The notes under the pieces: generated by a model
What the model was told of the DNA's origin: nothing
Databases searched by the model: none
Seen by the model: the letters and a program-made list of their open reading frames with translations, nothing else
Part shown: positions 36,984-45,320 of the stretch, piece by piece
How the letters are laid out: every line of letters starts with the position of its first letter
How positions within the stretch are numbered: position 1 is the stretch's first letter
NCBI RefSeq assembly: GCF_010671605.1
Contig: NZ_JAABOO010000001.1
Coordinates: forward strand, 1,302,001-1,366,000
Origin: Leptobacterium flavescens
Lineage (GTDB): Bacteria; Bacteroidota; Bacteroidia; Flavobacteriales; Flavobacteriaceae
Reading direction: 5' to 3'
DNA: 64,000 nt
Translations under genes and position numbers: made by a program

Positions 36984-37271
36984 TTAAAATATTTCAGATA
37001 TGAAACCATTGATAGCGTCTCCGATTCCTTCTCTTGCTTCTTCACAAGTATCTGCGGTAATACTTAAACCAACACCTATTATTCCAGATTGGGTTGGCAC
37101 GTAAATTTTAATTGAAAGTGTACAATCTTCGTCCGGAGTGATTTGATCTCCAATATTGTTTGAAATAAGGGATTTAATCTCTGTCGAACTCATATCGTTC
37201 GTATTCGGTCCTGCATCTGTAAAACTTGTTAATAGACCGAATAAGATCATAAGAAAGAAAAATCGTTTCAT
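36984..37271 (-). CDS. Small secreted two-cysteine protein, paralog D
   Basis: 95 residues, signal peptide MKRFFFLMILFGLLTSFTDA. It is the most divergent member: Cys50 (DCTLSIKIYVP) and Cys76 (DTCEEARE) are 26 apart because of a 4-residue insertion, and the tail is GIGDAINGFISEIF. It is the first gene after the duplicated promoter/leader cassette and probably heads the D-C-GLPGLI-TonB operon. Confidence 0.8.
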   Translation of the reverse strand: MKRFFFLMILFGLLTSFTDAGPNTNDMSSTEIKSLISNNIGDQITPDEDCTLSIKIYVPTQSGIIGVGLSITADTCEEAREGIGDAINGFISEIF

Positions 37272-37356
37272 GATTTAAATCTTTTAATTAATATAACCTA
37301 CTCGTTAAAGGATTTTCGGTTTCCTCCTTAGTTACGTAACTGTTTGCGATTTAAAC

Positions 37357-37387
37357 CAAATGTAGATTCATAAAGATCTTAAAACAA
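37357..37387 (-). promoter_or_regulatory. Promoter of paralog D operon
   Basis: Minus-strand TTG (37385-37387), 20-bp spacer and TACATTTG (37357-37364), identical in elements and spacing to the promoter of paralog B. Confidence 0.85.
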
Positions 37388-37402
37388 GTAAAGGCAACGA
37401 CC

Positions 37403-37442
37403 ATTTATAAATGAAAAGAGGTTTATTTATAAACGAAGACCG
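37403..37442 (-). promoter_or_regulatory. Paired operator sites upstream of paralog D promoter
   Basis: ATTTATAAA occurs at 37403-37411 and 37425-37433, 22 bp apart. The distal copy, read on the minus strand, is GGTCTTCGTTTATAAATAAA, identical over 20 nt to the site before the leader peptide at 29819. Binding by the island's AraC-type sensor is inferred. Confidence 0.7.
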
Positions 37443-37540
37443 TCAGAGTATAAAAGATGATTAAAATGGATTGATCCTTCAAATTAGAAAAGGATTGCAA
37501 TCATTCTATAAATATCAATGGGTTAGTATGTGCTAAAATA

Positions 37541-37576
37541 TTAAGGTCCCAAAAAAGTAGCAAGATGGGACCTTAA
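37541..37576. repeat. 11-bp inverted repeat at right island boundary
   Basis: TTAAGGTCCCA (37541-37551) and TGGGACCTTAA (37566-37576) are perfect inverted repeats separated by 14 nt. The right arm is the first 11 bp of the direct repeat; the left island end has only that arm. It may be a recombinase core site or an intrinsic terminator. Confidence 0.75.
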
Positions 37577-37616
37577 TTTCGCACCGGGTCAGATTGGAGT
37601 ACGGGTAACTTTCTAA
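37566..37616 (+). repeat. Right direct repeat (attR-like), remnant PAP2 3' end
   Basis: Encodes in frame the same final residues (WDLNFAPGQIGVRVTF) and stop as the intact PAP2 gene 9.65 kb away, with three synonymous differences. It is best read as the displaced original end of that gene, next to its former neighbour, the convergent reductase gene. Confidence 0.88.
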
Positions 37617-37617
37617 A

Positions 37618-39027
37618 TTATTCCTTTAAATAACTTCTAAGGCCGTAACTGGCAAGGACACCTTCACCGGTAGCAGCTGCCACCTGTGCAATAGCTCCTT
37701 CCCTGCAATCTCCGGCAGCAAAAACCCCATCTACTGAAGTTTGAGCAAGGCCGGTAGTTTTGATAAAGCCTTTCTCATTCAGATCGATAAATTCCTGAAA
37801 AGAAGTTGTATTCGGAATAAGGCCGATAAAGATAAATACCCCATCGGCAGAAATAAGTTCTTCCTCTCCGCTATTATTATCTTTTACTTTCAAAGCTTTA
37901 AAAAGTCCCTTCTCATCTGCTACAAACTCCACGGAGGTCTTATCCATAAAAGTTTCTATATTATCAATAGCAGGAAGTTTTTCAACATAGGTTTTAGAAG
38001 CTGAAAACTCCTGACTTCGGTTTACGATCTTCACTTTTTTGCAGAAACCGGAAAGGAAAATACCCTCTTCCAAAGCGCTGTTTCCTCCACCTATAACTAT
38101 CACTTCTCTGTCACGATAGAAAGCTCCGTCGCAAGTAGCACAAAAATGTACTCCGGAACCGATCAGATCTTCTTCTCCCGGAATATTTAATCTGCGATAA
38201 GTAGATCCTGTTGCCAGAACCAATGACCTGGCACTATAAGTATCGAGTTTGGTTTTTACCTGAAATATCCGGTCCCGGTTTACAATATCCGTCACCTCTT
38301 CCCCGGTTTTGATCTCTGCTCCATAAACTTTTGCCTGTTCCTCCATTTTTTCCATCAGAGCAGGTCCGGAGATATTCTGAAAACCTGGATAATTCTCTAT
38401 TTTCTCTGTTAAAAAGGCATTCCCTCCAATAGTAGATTTCTCCAGGATCAATGTATCAAACCGGTCGCGTTGTGCATAAATAGAAGTGGTTAACCCTGCG
38501 GCTCCTCCACCTATTATGATGGTATCGTAGGTTTTTGTCTGCTTTTCGGCATCCAGCTTTAAAATATCCCGCAAATAGGCATTATCAGGATTCGTATATG
38601 CAACATTATTTATGAGGATGGTTGGAATAATACGTTTACCGTTGTTTATTTTTTCAACTTTAGTGGTAGCCCAATCGTGTTCGTCTACATCAATAAACTG
38701 AAAATTGATCTCATTGTCCTTTAAATAGCTTTTCGCCCTTCGGCAATCCGGGCACCAATCGGCACCGTATAATTGTATCACCCCCTGCTTATTGATCCCC
38801 AGAACAGAAGCCAAGACACTATTATCCGGGTTTGTATAAGATCTTTCATTTATGATGATGGTCGGGATAATGCGCTTCCCGTTGTTGATGGATTCTACTC
38901 TTTTTGTAGCTTCTTCATCCAGGTCGACATCAACAAATTCGAAATCGATCCCGTTTTCCTTTAAATAACTCTTTGCTCTTCTGCAATCCGGGCACCAGTC
39001 TGCACCGTAAAATTTTATATCATTCAT
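37618..39027 (-). CDS. Thioredoxin-disulfide reductase with two N-terminal glutaredoxin-like domains
   Basis: 469 residues from the ATG at 39025-39027. Residues 1-80 and 81-160 are two near-copies of a glutaredoxin-like domain, each with GADWCPDCRRAKSYLK (Cys12/15 and Cys92/95) and INNGKRIIPTI, exactly 80 residues apart. Residues about 165-469 are a complete thioredoxin reductase: FAD motif IIGGGAAGLT, redox pair CATC (296/299), NADPH motif VIGGGNSALEEG and the C-terminal FAD box VFAAGDCREG. The fusion would pass electrons from NADPH directly to its own CPDC domains. A minus-strand TATCTTTG box lies at 39064-39071. Confidence 0.9.
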   Translation of the reverse strand: MNDIKFYGADWCPDCRRAKSYLKENGIDFEFVDVDLDEEATKRVESINNGKRIIPTIIINERSYTNPDNSVLASVLGINKQGVIQLYGADWCPDCRRAKSYLKDNEINFQFIDVDEHDWATTKVEKINNGKRIIPTILINNVAYTNPDNAYLRDILKLDAEKQTKTYDTIIIGGGAAGLTTSIYAQRDRFDTLILEKSTIGGNAFLTEKIENYPGFQNISGPALMEKMEEQAKVYGAEIKTGEEVTDIVNRDRIFQVKTKLDTYSARSLVLATGSTYRRLNIPGEEDLIGSGVHFCATCDGAFYRDREVIVIGGGNSALEEGIFLSGFCKKVKIVNRSQEFSASKTYVEKLPAIDNIETFMDKTSVEFVADEKGLFKALKVKDNNSGEEELISADGVFIFIGLIPNTTSFQEFIDLNEKGFIKTTGLAQTSVDGVFAAGDCREGAIAQVAAATGEGVLASYGLRSYLKE

Positions 39028-39187
39028 TGTAAATGGATGTCTGTAGTTTATAATTATTTGATACAAAGATAAATGTAGCCATCCGTTCTGAAGAGGGCAA
39101 ATCCTCCCTATTCCTTGTCAAATTTTCCTTGACAACCCTACTCCGCCATATATACCCTTGGTTTGAGATATCCAACAACGAAAAAAC

Positions 39188-39208
39188 AACCGCCTAAAAA
39201 AGGCGGTT
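39188..39208 (-). terminator. Intrinsic terminator of AraC-family gene
   Basis: AACCGCC (39188-39194) pairs with GGCGGTT (39202-39208), extendable by one T-A pair. On the minus strand the hairpin is followed by a run of T residues (GTTTTTTCG), fitting the gene ending at 39322. Confidence 0.75.
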
Positions 39209-39321
39209 ATTTCTCAACTTAACAACTACTAACTCAGCTACAAAACGAGGTTGCGCTGAATATTCAATATTGATATGTCATCTGATCAACAATATTTCTC
39301 AAGTTCCTTATATATTCAGGT

Positions 39322-40137
39322 TCAGGTAGAGTTATTCCTGTAAATAATATATTTCAGTATCTTTTTTTGCCATTGTTTTCGGAATTCTCCGGGGCTCATT
39401 CCTGTATTTTTTCTAAAAAATCTGGCAAAATAAGCCGGATCGTTAAACCCTATCTCATAACAGATAGAACTTATATGATTATCGGTAAATGCTAATTCTT
39501 TCTTAGCTTCCGCGAGAATTCTGGTTTTAATAAAATGATGAGGATTAGGAATATTAATTGCCATAAATAATTCGGTGGCTTTTTTTGAGGTAACTCCGAG
39601 TAACTTTGCATAAAAACCGATCCGGTGCTGCATTTTATAATGAAAATGAACTTGGGTTACGAACAGATAAGCCCTGAGTTCATCTTCGGTAGCTTCTTCC
39701 AGGCATAACAGCTCAAAAAGGTAAAAAACCTTTTCTTCATTAGATGATTTTTTGTCTGTAAGTCTTTCAGGAAAGACAAAATTATCCGTAAATCTTCTCT
39801 GTTCTTTATTCTTCGTCTTAATTTCAAAAAACTTTTCAGGCTTTCCGAATACTTTCAGGAAGGTATTAGATTTTATAAGGGCTCCGGTTCCCCGAAAAGC
39901 AAAACCCATAAGCATTTCATAGTTCTCGATCATCAATACCTCATCCGGGCAAAGAGCAATAACTCTGTAACCCGAAATATTCATCCGTTGAAAATTAAGA
40001 TAAAGCTGCCCGTGGTGCTTTACAAAAAGAAGTGTAAAGCAATTTGGGTCTGTAACTACTATCGGTTTGCCGTCCCCATTAATCCTTTTAATATTCCCTG
40101 CAGTATATAAACCCTGATTATTTTGGTTGGTATCCAT
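39322..40137 (-). CDS. AraC-family transcriptional regulator
   Basis: 271 residues from the ATG at 40135-40137. The first 150 residues form an AraC-type cupin-like sensory region (VVTDPNCFTLLFVKHHGQLYLNFQ). The C-terminal 100 residues hold the two helix-turn-helix motifs, ending AFTDNHISSICYEIGFNDPAYFARFFRKNTGMSPGEFRK. No membrane segment. Target and ligand unknown; it is followed by its own terminator. Confidence 0.9.
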   Translation of the reverse strand: MDTNQNNQGLYTAGNIKRINGDGKPIVVTDPNCFTLLFVKHHGQLYLNFQRMNISGYRVIALCPDEVLMIENYEMLMGFAFRGTGALIKSNTFLKVFGKPEKFFEIKTKNKEQRRFTDNFVFPERLTDKKSSNEEKVFYLFELLCLEEATEDELRAYLFVTQVHFHYKMQHRIGFYAKLLGVTSKKATELFMAINIPNPHHFIKTRILAEAKKELAFTDNHISSICYEIGFNDPAYFARFFRKNTGMSPGEFRKQWQKKILKYIIYRNNST

Positions 40138-40853
40138 CTGCAAAACATTAAAGTGTTAATGATTAAAAAATAGGCCTGTCAGACCTGTCATCTTTTATGG
40201 TTAAAAGATCAAAACCACTTCGAAGTTTTGACGGTGTTTAATTTTTTACACATCGTTATATTTTTGGTTTAGGGTTAAAAGTTGTTTTTAGTATTATTTC
40301 CGAAGGCTTATAATTCCATTATCCCTGTAAATAATTTTCTAAACACATAAAAGGCAGTTTATCCCTTTTTGTATTCGGCCTGATCAAGGCAGTAAAAAAG
40401 GTAGTTCCGAGAAGTCGTAAAAGGCCTTAAAAACAACTATCTGTTTCCCGGAATCGTAAATTATTTTAAAGGAATTTGTCTTAAGCCAGGAGCCAATTTA
40501 GAAGATCGAATGAAAAAAAAATTGGACTTTTTTCTTTTATTTAACACTTCTGTACGATTGTCTGCTTTGATCTCAGGGGGTTTTGTAAATCGGTTTTTCT
40601 TCCAGGAGTGGTGTGTTCCGGTATTTTTTTCATCCCCTTTCCCTTTTCTGATGAGTATCTGTTACGGATACCACCAATCGGGAAGAATATTGAATAAAAA
40701 GTAGAAAGACAGGGTTTAAGGCAACTTTCAAAAGAGTTGTAGAAATAGAATCAATTGAATTGAGTTGATCTAAAGATATTGTTTCGATATCGCTTTTCAG
40801 AATAAAATTAAGAATAACCGCCTTTGTTAAGGCGGTTATTCTTTTTTCAGAAA
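40138..40853. other. Long intergenic region without a supported gene
   Basis: 716 bp between the AraC-family gene and ssb, A+T-rich. A TATTTTTG box on the plus strand (40259-40266) could promote a short transcript, but no -33 element is present. A 64-codon frame at 40510-40704 has low-complexity, Phe-rich composition and no family resemblance. The strong terminator at 40812-40841 closes the region. Confidence 0.5.
40812..40841. terminator. Strong bidirectional terminator before ssb 3' end
   Basis: A perfect 13-bp stem pairs 40812-40824 (GAATAACCGCCTT) with 40829-40841 (AAGGCGGTTATTC) around a 4-nt loop, followed by TTTTTT on the plus strand. It lies just beyond the ssb stop on the minus strand. 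Confidence 0.85.
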
Positions 40854-41183
40854 TCAGCCGAGCATCAGAATTTCGTTACAGTTAATTTCGGTAACATATC
40901 GCTTTATGCCCTCTTTGTTCTCGTAACTCTTATTCTGCAGTTTCCCCAGTATAGCTACTTCACTACCTTTGTTCAGGTACTTCTCAACGATCTCTGCCGT
41001 TTTTCCCCAGGCAACGATCTGATGCCATTGTGTATCTTTAATAACATCTCCGTTTGCATTTTTGTAGGAATCGTTTGTAGCCAATGAAAACTTTGCCAGC
41101 TTCTTTCCGCTCTCCAGACTGATCACTTCCGGGTCGTTCCCCAGATTCCCGATCAATTGTACTTTGTTTCTTAATGTACTCAT
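40854..41183 (-). CDS. ssb: Short single-stranded DNA-binding protein
   Basis: 109 residues from the ATG at 41181-41183; an upstream in-frame extension (KRWFNNKIIS) is not SSB-like. The OB-fold core is clear: RNKVQLIGNLGNDPEV, KFSLATNDSYKN, DTQWHQIVAWGKTAEIVEKYLNKGSEVAILGKLQ and YVTEINCNEILML. The protein stops at the end of the OB fold and lacks the linker and acidic C-terminal tail that recruit partners, so it may be a secondary SSB. A minus-strand TATATTTG box lies at 41243-41250. Confidence 0.9.
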   Translation of the reverse strand: MSTLRNKVQLIGNLGNDPEVISLESGKKLAKFSLATNDSYKNANGDVIKDTQWHQIVAWGKTAEIVEKYLNKGSEVAILGKLQNKSYENKEGIKRYVTEINCNEILMLG

Positions 41184-41359
41184 ACTAATAATTTTATTGT
41201 TAAACCATCTCTTTCCATGTCCTCCACACCGATCTAACAAGGCAAATATATTTTATTCTGAATTTTTTTTGATAATTGTAAGTAATTACTTTCGTATGTA
41301 AACATTTGTAGTCGTTTGTACATGAATATTTTTAGTATCTTCACAAAAAATCATCAACA

Positions 41360-44300
41360 ATGAAACCAACCAGAATCATTCTTGTCCTTTTATTAATATT
41401 TCCGTTATCAATTTATCCGCAGAGACGTGCAAAAAAATCCAAAGTCAACACCGAAAACATAGATGAAACTCAGTTCAAAGCCTTAAAATGGAGGAATATC
41501 GGTCCCTTCAGAGGCGGAAGAAGTGTTGCTTCCAGCGGAGTAGTATCCGATCCTATGACCTATTATATGGGAAGTACCGGAGGCGGGGTATGGAAAACCT
41601 CCGATGGCGGTATCAGCTGGAAAAATATTTCAGACGGTTTCTTTAAGACCGGGAGCGTTGGAGCTATTGCCGTTGCCGAATCCGATCCGAATGTAATCTT
41701 TGTCGGAATGGGAGAACACGCTATTCGCGGGGTGATGACCTCCAGCGGTGACGGAGTATACAAATCTACAGATGCCGGAAAGACCTGGAAGCACGTGGGA
41801 CTTGATCAGACGATGCATATTTCCGATGTGATCATCCATCCGCAGGATCCGGATGTTGTTTTTGTGGCAGCTCAGGGGGCTCAATACGGCGCATCGGAAG
41901 AGAGAGGAATATATAAATCGACAGATGGTGGTGAAAGCTGGAAACGAGTACTCTTTGTTTCGGAAAATACCGGAGCTTCATCCCTGTCGATGGATATGAA
42001 AAACCCGAGGATCCTTTATGCCTCTATATGGCAGCATAGGCGTTATCCGTGGACCATAGAATCGGGAGGAGAAGAATCCGGATTGTATAAATCGACAGAT
42101 GGTGGTGAAAGCTGGGATAAAATGGAAGATGGTCTTCCCGAGGCCTTTGGAAAATCGGGGATAAGTGTTTCAAGAGCAAATCCCGACAGACTTTGGGCGG
42201 TCATTGAGGCCGAAGGAACAAAAGGCGGAGTATACAGGTCTGATGATGGCGGAAAAAAATGGTCCCAGATCAATAAAGACCGGGTTAATATAGCCAGATC
42301 CTGGTATTATATGGAGATATTTGCCGATCCTCAGGATGAAAATATAGTGTATGTACTCAATGCACCGGTGATGAAATCTATTGACGGAGGAAAGAGTTTT
42401 TCTCCCCTCCCTACTCCACACGGAGATAATCATCATCTCTGGATCAATCCTACGAATAATAAGATCATGATCAACTCCAATGACGGAGGTGCTAACGTTT
42501 CATTTAACGCAGGAGAAAGCTGGTCATCTCAACAGTTCCAGCCTACAGCTCAGTTTTACAGGGTAATCACAGATAATCGTGTTCCCTACTATGTTTACGG
42601 AGGGCAACAGGATAATTCGGCCATAGCCATTGCCAGTCGTACCAATGATCAGGGGATAGACTGGAAAGACTGGTATTCGGTGGCAGGATGTGAAAGCGCC
42701 TACCTGGCCTTTGATCCTGATAATCCGGAAGTTGTTTATGGCGGATGTTATCAGGGGATCATTGAACAGTGGATCAAATCGTCGGGAGAAGGAAAATCTA
42801 TCAAGGAATATCCCGAACTGGCTTTGGGAAATGCTCCTTCCGATTTTAAATATCGTTATAACTGGAATGCACCTATTATCAGTTCTCCTCACGACAGGAA
42901 TACTATTTATCACGCCGGGAATGTAGTGTTTAAAACTACCGACGGGGGTTTAAACTGGGAAAAAGTAAGTCCGGACCTCACAAGGAACAACAAAGACCAG
43001 CAAATTCCGGGAGGCGGACCCTACACTAATGAGGCTGCAGGGGGTGAAAACTACAATACGCTTATGTACCTTGTAGAATCTCCTCATGAAAAAGGGGTGC
43101 TCTGGGCAGGATCGGATGACGGCCTGCTTCATTTAACAAGGGATGGCGGTGCCAATTGGAAAAATGTAACCCCGCCGAGAATGCAGGAAGGTATTATCAA
43201 TTCTATTGAAGTATCTCCCCATGATCCGGGAACTGCTTATATAGCAGTGATGCGTTATAAATTCAACGATCTGAAACCCTATATTTACAAAACTTCGGAT
43301 TATGGGAACACCTGGACGAAGATCACAGACGGCATTGATGACCCTCATACTTTTGTGCGGGTGGTGAGAGAAGATCCGAAAACTAAAGGTTTGCTTTATG
43401 CAGGAACCGAAACGGGTCTTTATATCTCGGCAAATGATGGTGCCAGCTGGCAAAAATTCCAGCTTAACCTGCCCGTCGTTCCTATAAATGATCTTGTTAT
43501 TCAGGATAATGATCTTGTGGCCGCAACAGCGGGAAGATCTTTCTGGATCCTGGATGATCTCGGAGCCATACAACAATCTTCAGGAAAATTCGGAGAGGGC
43601 AAGCTTAAAATATTCAGCCCGAAAAACACCTATCGCCTCTTTGGCGGCTCATCCGCTAATACTAACGGAGGGCAGGGACAAAACCCGAAGGAAGGCGTTA
43701 CTTTCGATTATTACCTCAACAAGGACATAGACTCGGTTTCCTTTAAATTAAAGATATTCGATCAGCAGAATAACCTGATCCGGACTTATAGTAATCAACC
43801 GCAAAAAAACTTTAAATCCTGGCCCGGAGGGCCTCAAAAACCAGCTGTGTTGTCTTCCAAAAAAGGAGTTAACCGCTTTACATGGGATTTCAGACGGGAA
43901 ACTCTTCCGGCTGTAGACAAGGTATTTGTCTTTGGAGACTACAGAGGTTCCAGAGTAGCCCCGGGAACCTATAAATTGCGACTGGTTATGGAGAAGGATT
44001 CCGTGGAAACTCAGGTTGTCATTCTTCCTAATCCGAAAGTCAAATCAACCGGTTCGCAATTCAGCCAGCAACAGGATTTTCTCAGGGAGATAGAAAACAC
44101 GGTAAAGGATATTCATGAATCTGTTAACAGCATGCGCTCCGCAAAAAATCAGTTGAAATCATATGCATCCTTACTAAAAGGCAAAAAAGAGGCTGAGGAA
44201 TTACTTGAAAAGGGTAAGGCCATCAGTGAGCGAATCGGGAAATGGGAAGAAGAGCTTATCCAGCCTAAGCAAAAGACCTTTCAGGATGTTATCAACTTTA

Positions 44301-44515
44301 ACAACAAGCTGAATGCAGAGCTTTTAAACCTGAAAAGCTATGTCGATGCAGCAGACCCGGCCCTTACGAAAGGGGCAAGGGAACGTCTGGCAGACCTTAA
44401 AGGACAGTGGAAAAGATTCTCCGATGAGAAAAACGCCATTATTTCAACAGAAATGAATGCATATAACGACCTGTACAGGCAGCTCGGGCTTCCTGCTCTT
44501 ATTTTAAAAGACTAA
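41360..44515 (+). CDS. Secreted BNR/sortilin-like beta-propeller protein
   Basis: 1051 residues with signal peptide ([17 protein letters not shown]). At least nine Asp-box repeats of the form S/T-x-D-x-G-x-x-W are visible, for example [30 protein letters not shown] (twice), [20 protein letters not shown] and [10 protein letters not shown], forming one or two beta-propellers over residues about 35-700. The rest includes an FlgD-like region ([20 protein letters not shown]) and a C-terminal helical segment. NCBI-type annotation would be VPS10/glycosyl-hydrolase-like; no sialidase active site is evident. Substrate unknown. Confidence 0.88.
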   Translation: MKPTRIILVLLLIFPLSIYPQRRAKKSKVNTENIDETQFKALKWRNIGPFRGGRSVASSGVVSDPMTYYMGSTGGGVWKTSDGGISWKNISDGFFKTGSVGAIAVAESDPNVIFVGMGEHAIRGVMTSSGDGVYKSTDAGKTWKHVGLDQTMHISDVIIHPQDPDVVFVAAQGAQYGASEERGIYKSTDGGESWKRVLFVSENTGASSLSMDMKNPRILYASIWQHRRYPWTIESGGEESGLYKSTDGGESWDKMEDGLPEAFGKSGISVSRANPDRLWAVIEAEGTKGGVYRSDDGGKKWSQINKDRVNIARSWYYMEIFADPQDENIVYVLNAPVMKSIDGGKSFSPLPTPHGDNHHLWINPTNNKIMINSNDGGANVSFNAGESWSSQQFQPTAQFYRVITDNRVPYYVYGGQQDNSAIAIASRTNDQGIDWKDWYSVAGCESAYLAFDPDNPEVVYGGCYQGIIEQWIKSSGEGKSIKEYPELALGNAPSDFKYRYNWNAPIISSPHDRNTIYHAGNVVFKTTDGGLNWEKVSPDLTRNNKDQQIPGGGPYTNEAAGGENYNTLMYLVESPHEKGVLWAGSDDGLLHLTRDGGANWKNVTPPRMQEGIINSIEVSPHDPGTAYIAVMRYKFNDLKPYIYKTSDYGNTWTKITDGIDDPHTFVRVVREDPKTKGLLYAGTETGLYISANDGASWQKFQLNLPVVPINDLVIQDNDLVAATAGRSFWILDDLGAIQQSSGKFGEGKLKIFSPKNTYRLFGGSSANTNGGQGQNPKEGVTFDYYLNKDIDSVSFKLKIFDQQNNLIRTYSNQPQKNFKSWPGGPQKPAVLSSKKGVNRFTWDFRRETLPAVDKVFVFGDYRGSRVAPGTYKLRLVMEKDSVETQVVILPNPKVKSTGSQFSQQQDFLREIENTVKDIHESVNSMRSAKNQLKSYASLLKGKKEAEELLEKGKAISERIGKWEEELIQPKQKTFQDVINFNNKLNAELLNLKSYVDAADPALTKGARERLADLKGQWKRFSDEKNAIISTEMNAYNDLYRQLGLPALILKD

Positions 44516-44533
44516 ATCATTAAATAAAAAGCT

Positions 44534-45319
44534 ATGATCATTCCCATTTATCAGGTAGACGCCTTTACCACCAAGGTATTTCAGGGCAATTACGCGGCAG
44601 TTTGCCCCTTAAGAAGGTGGCTGGAAGATGAAGAACTATTGAATATTGCCCGGGAAAACAACCTTTCGGAAACGGCATTTATCATTCAGGAGGGAAAGGA
44701 TTTCACTATCCGCTGGTTTACTCCTGATATTGAAATGGATCTGTGCGGGCATGCCACGCTGGCCAGCGCCCACGTCATCTTTAACCACCTGTACTATTCG
44801 CAGGAGGAGATTGTTTTTAATTCTGCAAGCGGCACTTTAAAGGCCATTAAAAATGACGAGTTCATCTATCTGGATTTCCCAAGTCGCATGCCGGTCCCTG
44901 CAGAACTGCCTGAGGTCATTGGATCAGCTATGGGGAAAGCACCTAAGGAAGTACACAAATCCAGGGATTACGTCTTGCTTTATGAGAATGAAGAAGAGAT
45001 CCTGAACCTGAAGCCAAAAAAGGAGATCCTGGATCAGATCAACCTGGATCCCGGAGGTATTATTGTGACGGCCCCCGGAGAGGAAGTCGATTTTGTTTCG
45101 AGATTTTTCACTTCCCAGGCCAGTATATTTGAAGACCCGGTAACCGGATCGGCACATTGTTCCCTGATCCCTTTCTGGTCGGAGCGTCTTAATAAAACAG
45201 ATCTGAATGCAAAACAATTATCAGAACGCGGAGGCGAACTTCACTGCATCCTGAATAAGGACAGGGTATTGATAGGAGGCAAATGCGTTACATACTTAAA
45301 AGGAGAGATTTATATTTAA
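44534..45319 (+). CDS. PhzF family isomerase/epimerase-like protein
   Basis: 261 residues. The N-terminus IPIYQVDAFTTKVFQGNYAAVCPL and NNLSETAFI carry the catalytic Glu of the family; DIEMDLCGHATLASAHV and the second-half FEDPVTGSAHCSL complete the diaminopimelate-epimerase-like double fold. There is no phenazine pathway around it, so the natural substrate is unknown. The next gene starts 1 bp after its stop. Confidence 0.92.
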   Translation: MIIPIYQVDAFTTKVFQGNYAAVCPLRRWLEDEELLNIARENNLSETAFIIQEGKDFTIRWFTPDIEMDLCGHATLASAHVIFNHLYYSQEEIVFNSASGTLKAIKNDEFIYLDFPSRMPVPAELPEVIGSAMGKAPKEVHKSRDYVLLYENEEEILNLKPKKEILDQINLDPGGIIVTAPGEEVDFVSRFFTSQASIFEDPVTGSAHCSLIPFWSERLNKTDLNAKQLSERGGELHCILNKDRVLIGGKCVTYLKGEIYI

Positions 45320-45320
45320 T

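Larger units (their letters stand above)
27963..37565. mobile_element. Cargo island inserted at the 3' end of the PAP2 gene
   Basis: About 9.6 kb bounded by the two 51-bp direct repeats and visibly richer in A+T than both flanks. Cargo: AraC-type membrane sensor, double-glycine peptide and subtilase on the plus strand; four small secreted proteins, GLPGLI protein and TonB-dependent protein on the minus strand. No integrase, transposase or relaxase is seen, so it is either a decayed integrative element or mobilised in trans. The right boundary lies against the convergent thioredoxin reductase gene, whose stop is 1 bp beyond the right repeat, so the ancestral order PAP2-reductase is easily restored. 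Confidence 0.75.
37272..37617. promoter_or_regulatory. Gene-free 346-bp control and boundary region of the island
   Basis: Going rightward it holds the 44-nt leader element (37297-37340, palindrome GTTACGTAAC at 37331-37340), the paralog D promoter, two operator sites, about 100 bp of featureless A+T-rich DNA, an 11-bp inverted repeat and the right direct repeat. No open frame of note. Confidence 0.8.

Noticed and set aside
27963-37565. Integrase or transposase gene within the island
   Set aside because: All substantial frames are accounted for by the regulator, peptide, subtilase, small secreted proteins, GLPGLI and TonB-type genes; none has recombinase motifs.
40510-40704. 64-codon plus-strand frame
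   Set aside because: Low-complexity, Phe-rich, no promoter or family similarity, and no neighbour to support it.
44534-45319. Phenazine biosynthesis
   Set aside because: Only a PhzF-family fold is present, which is widespread; no other phz genes are in the window.
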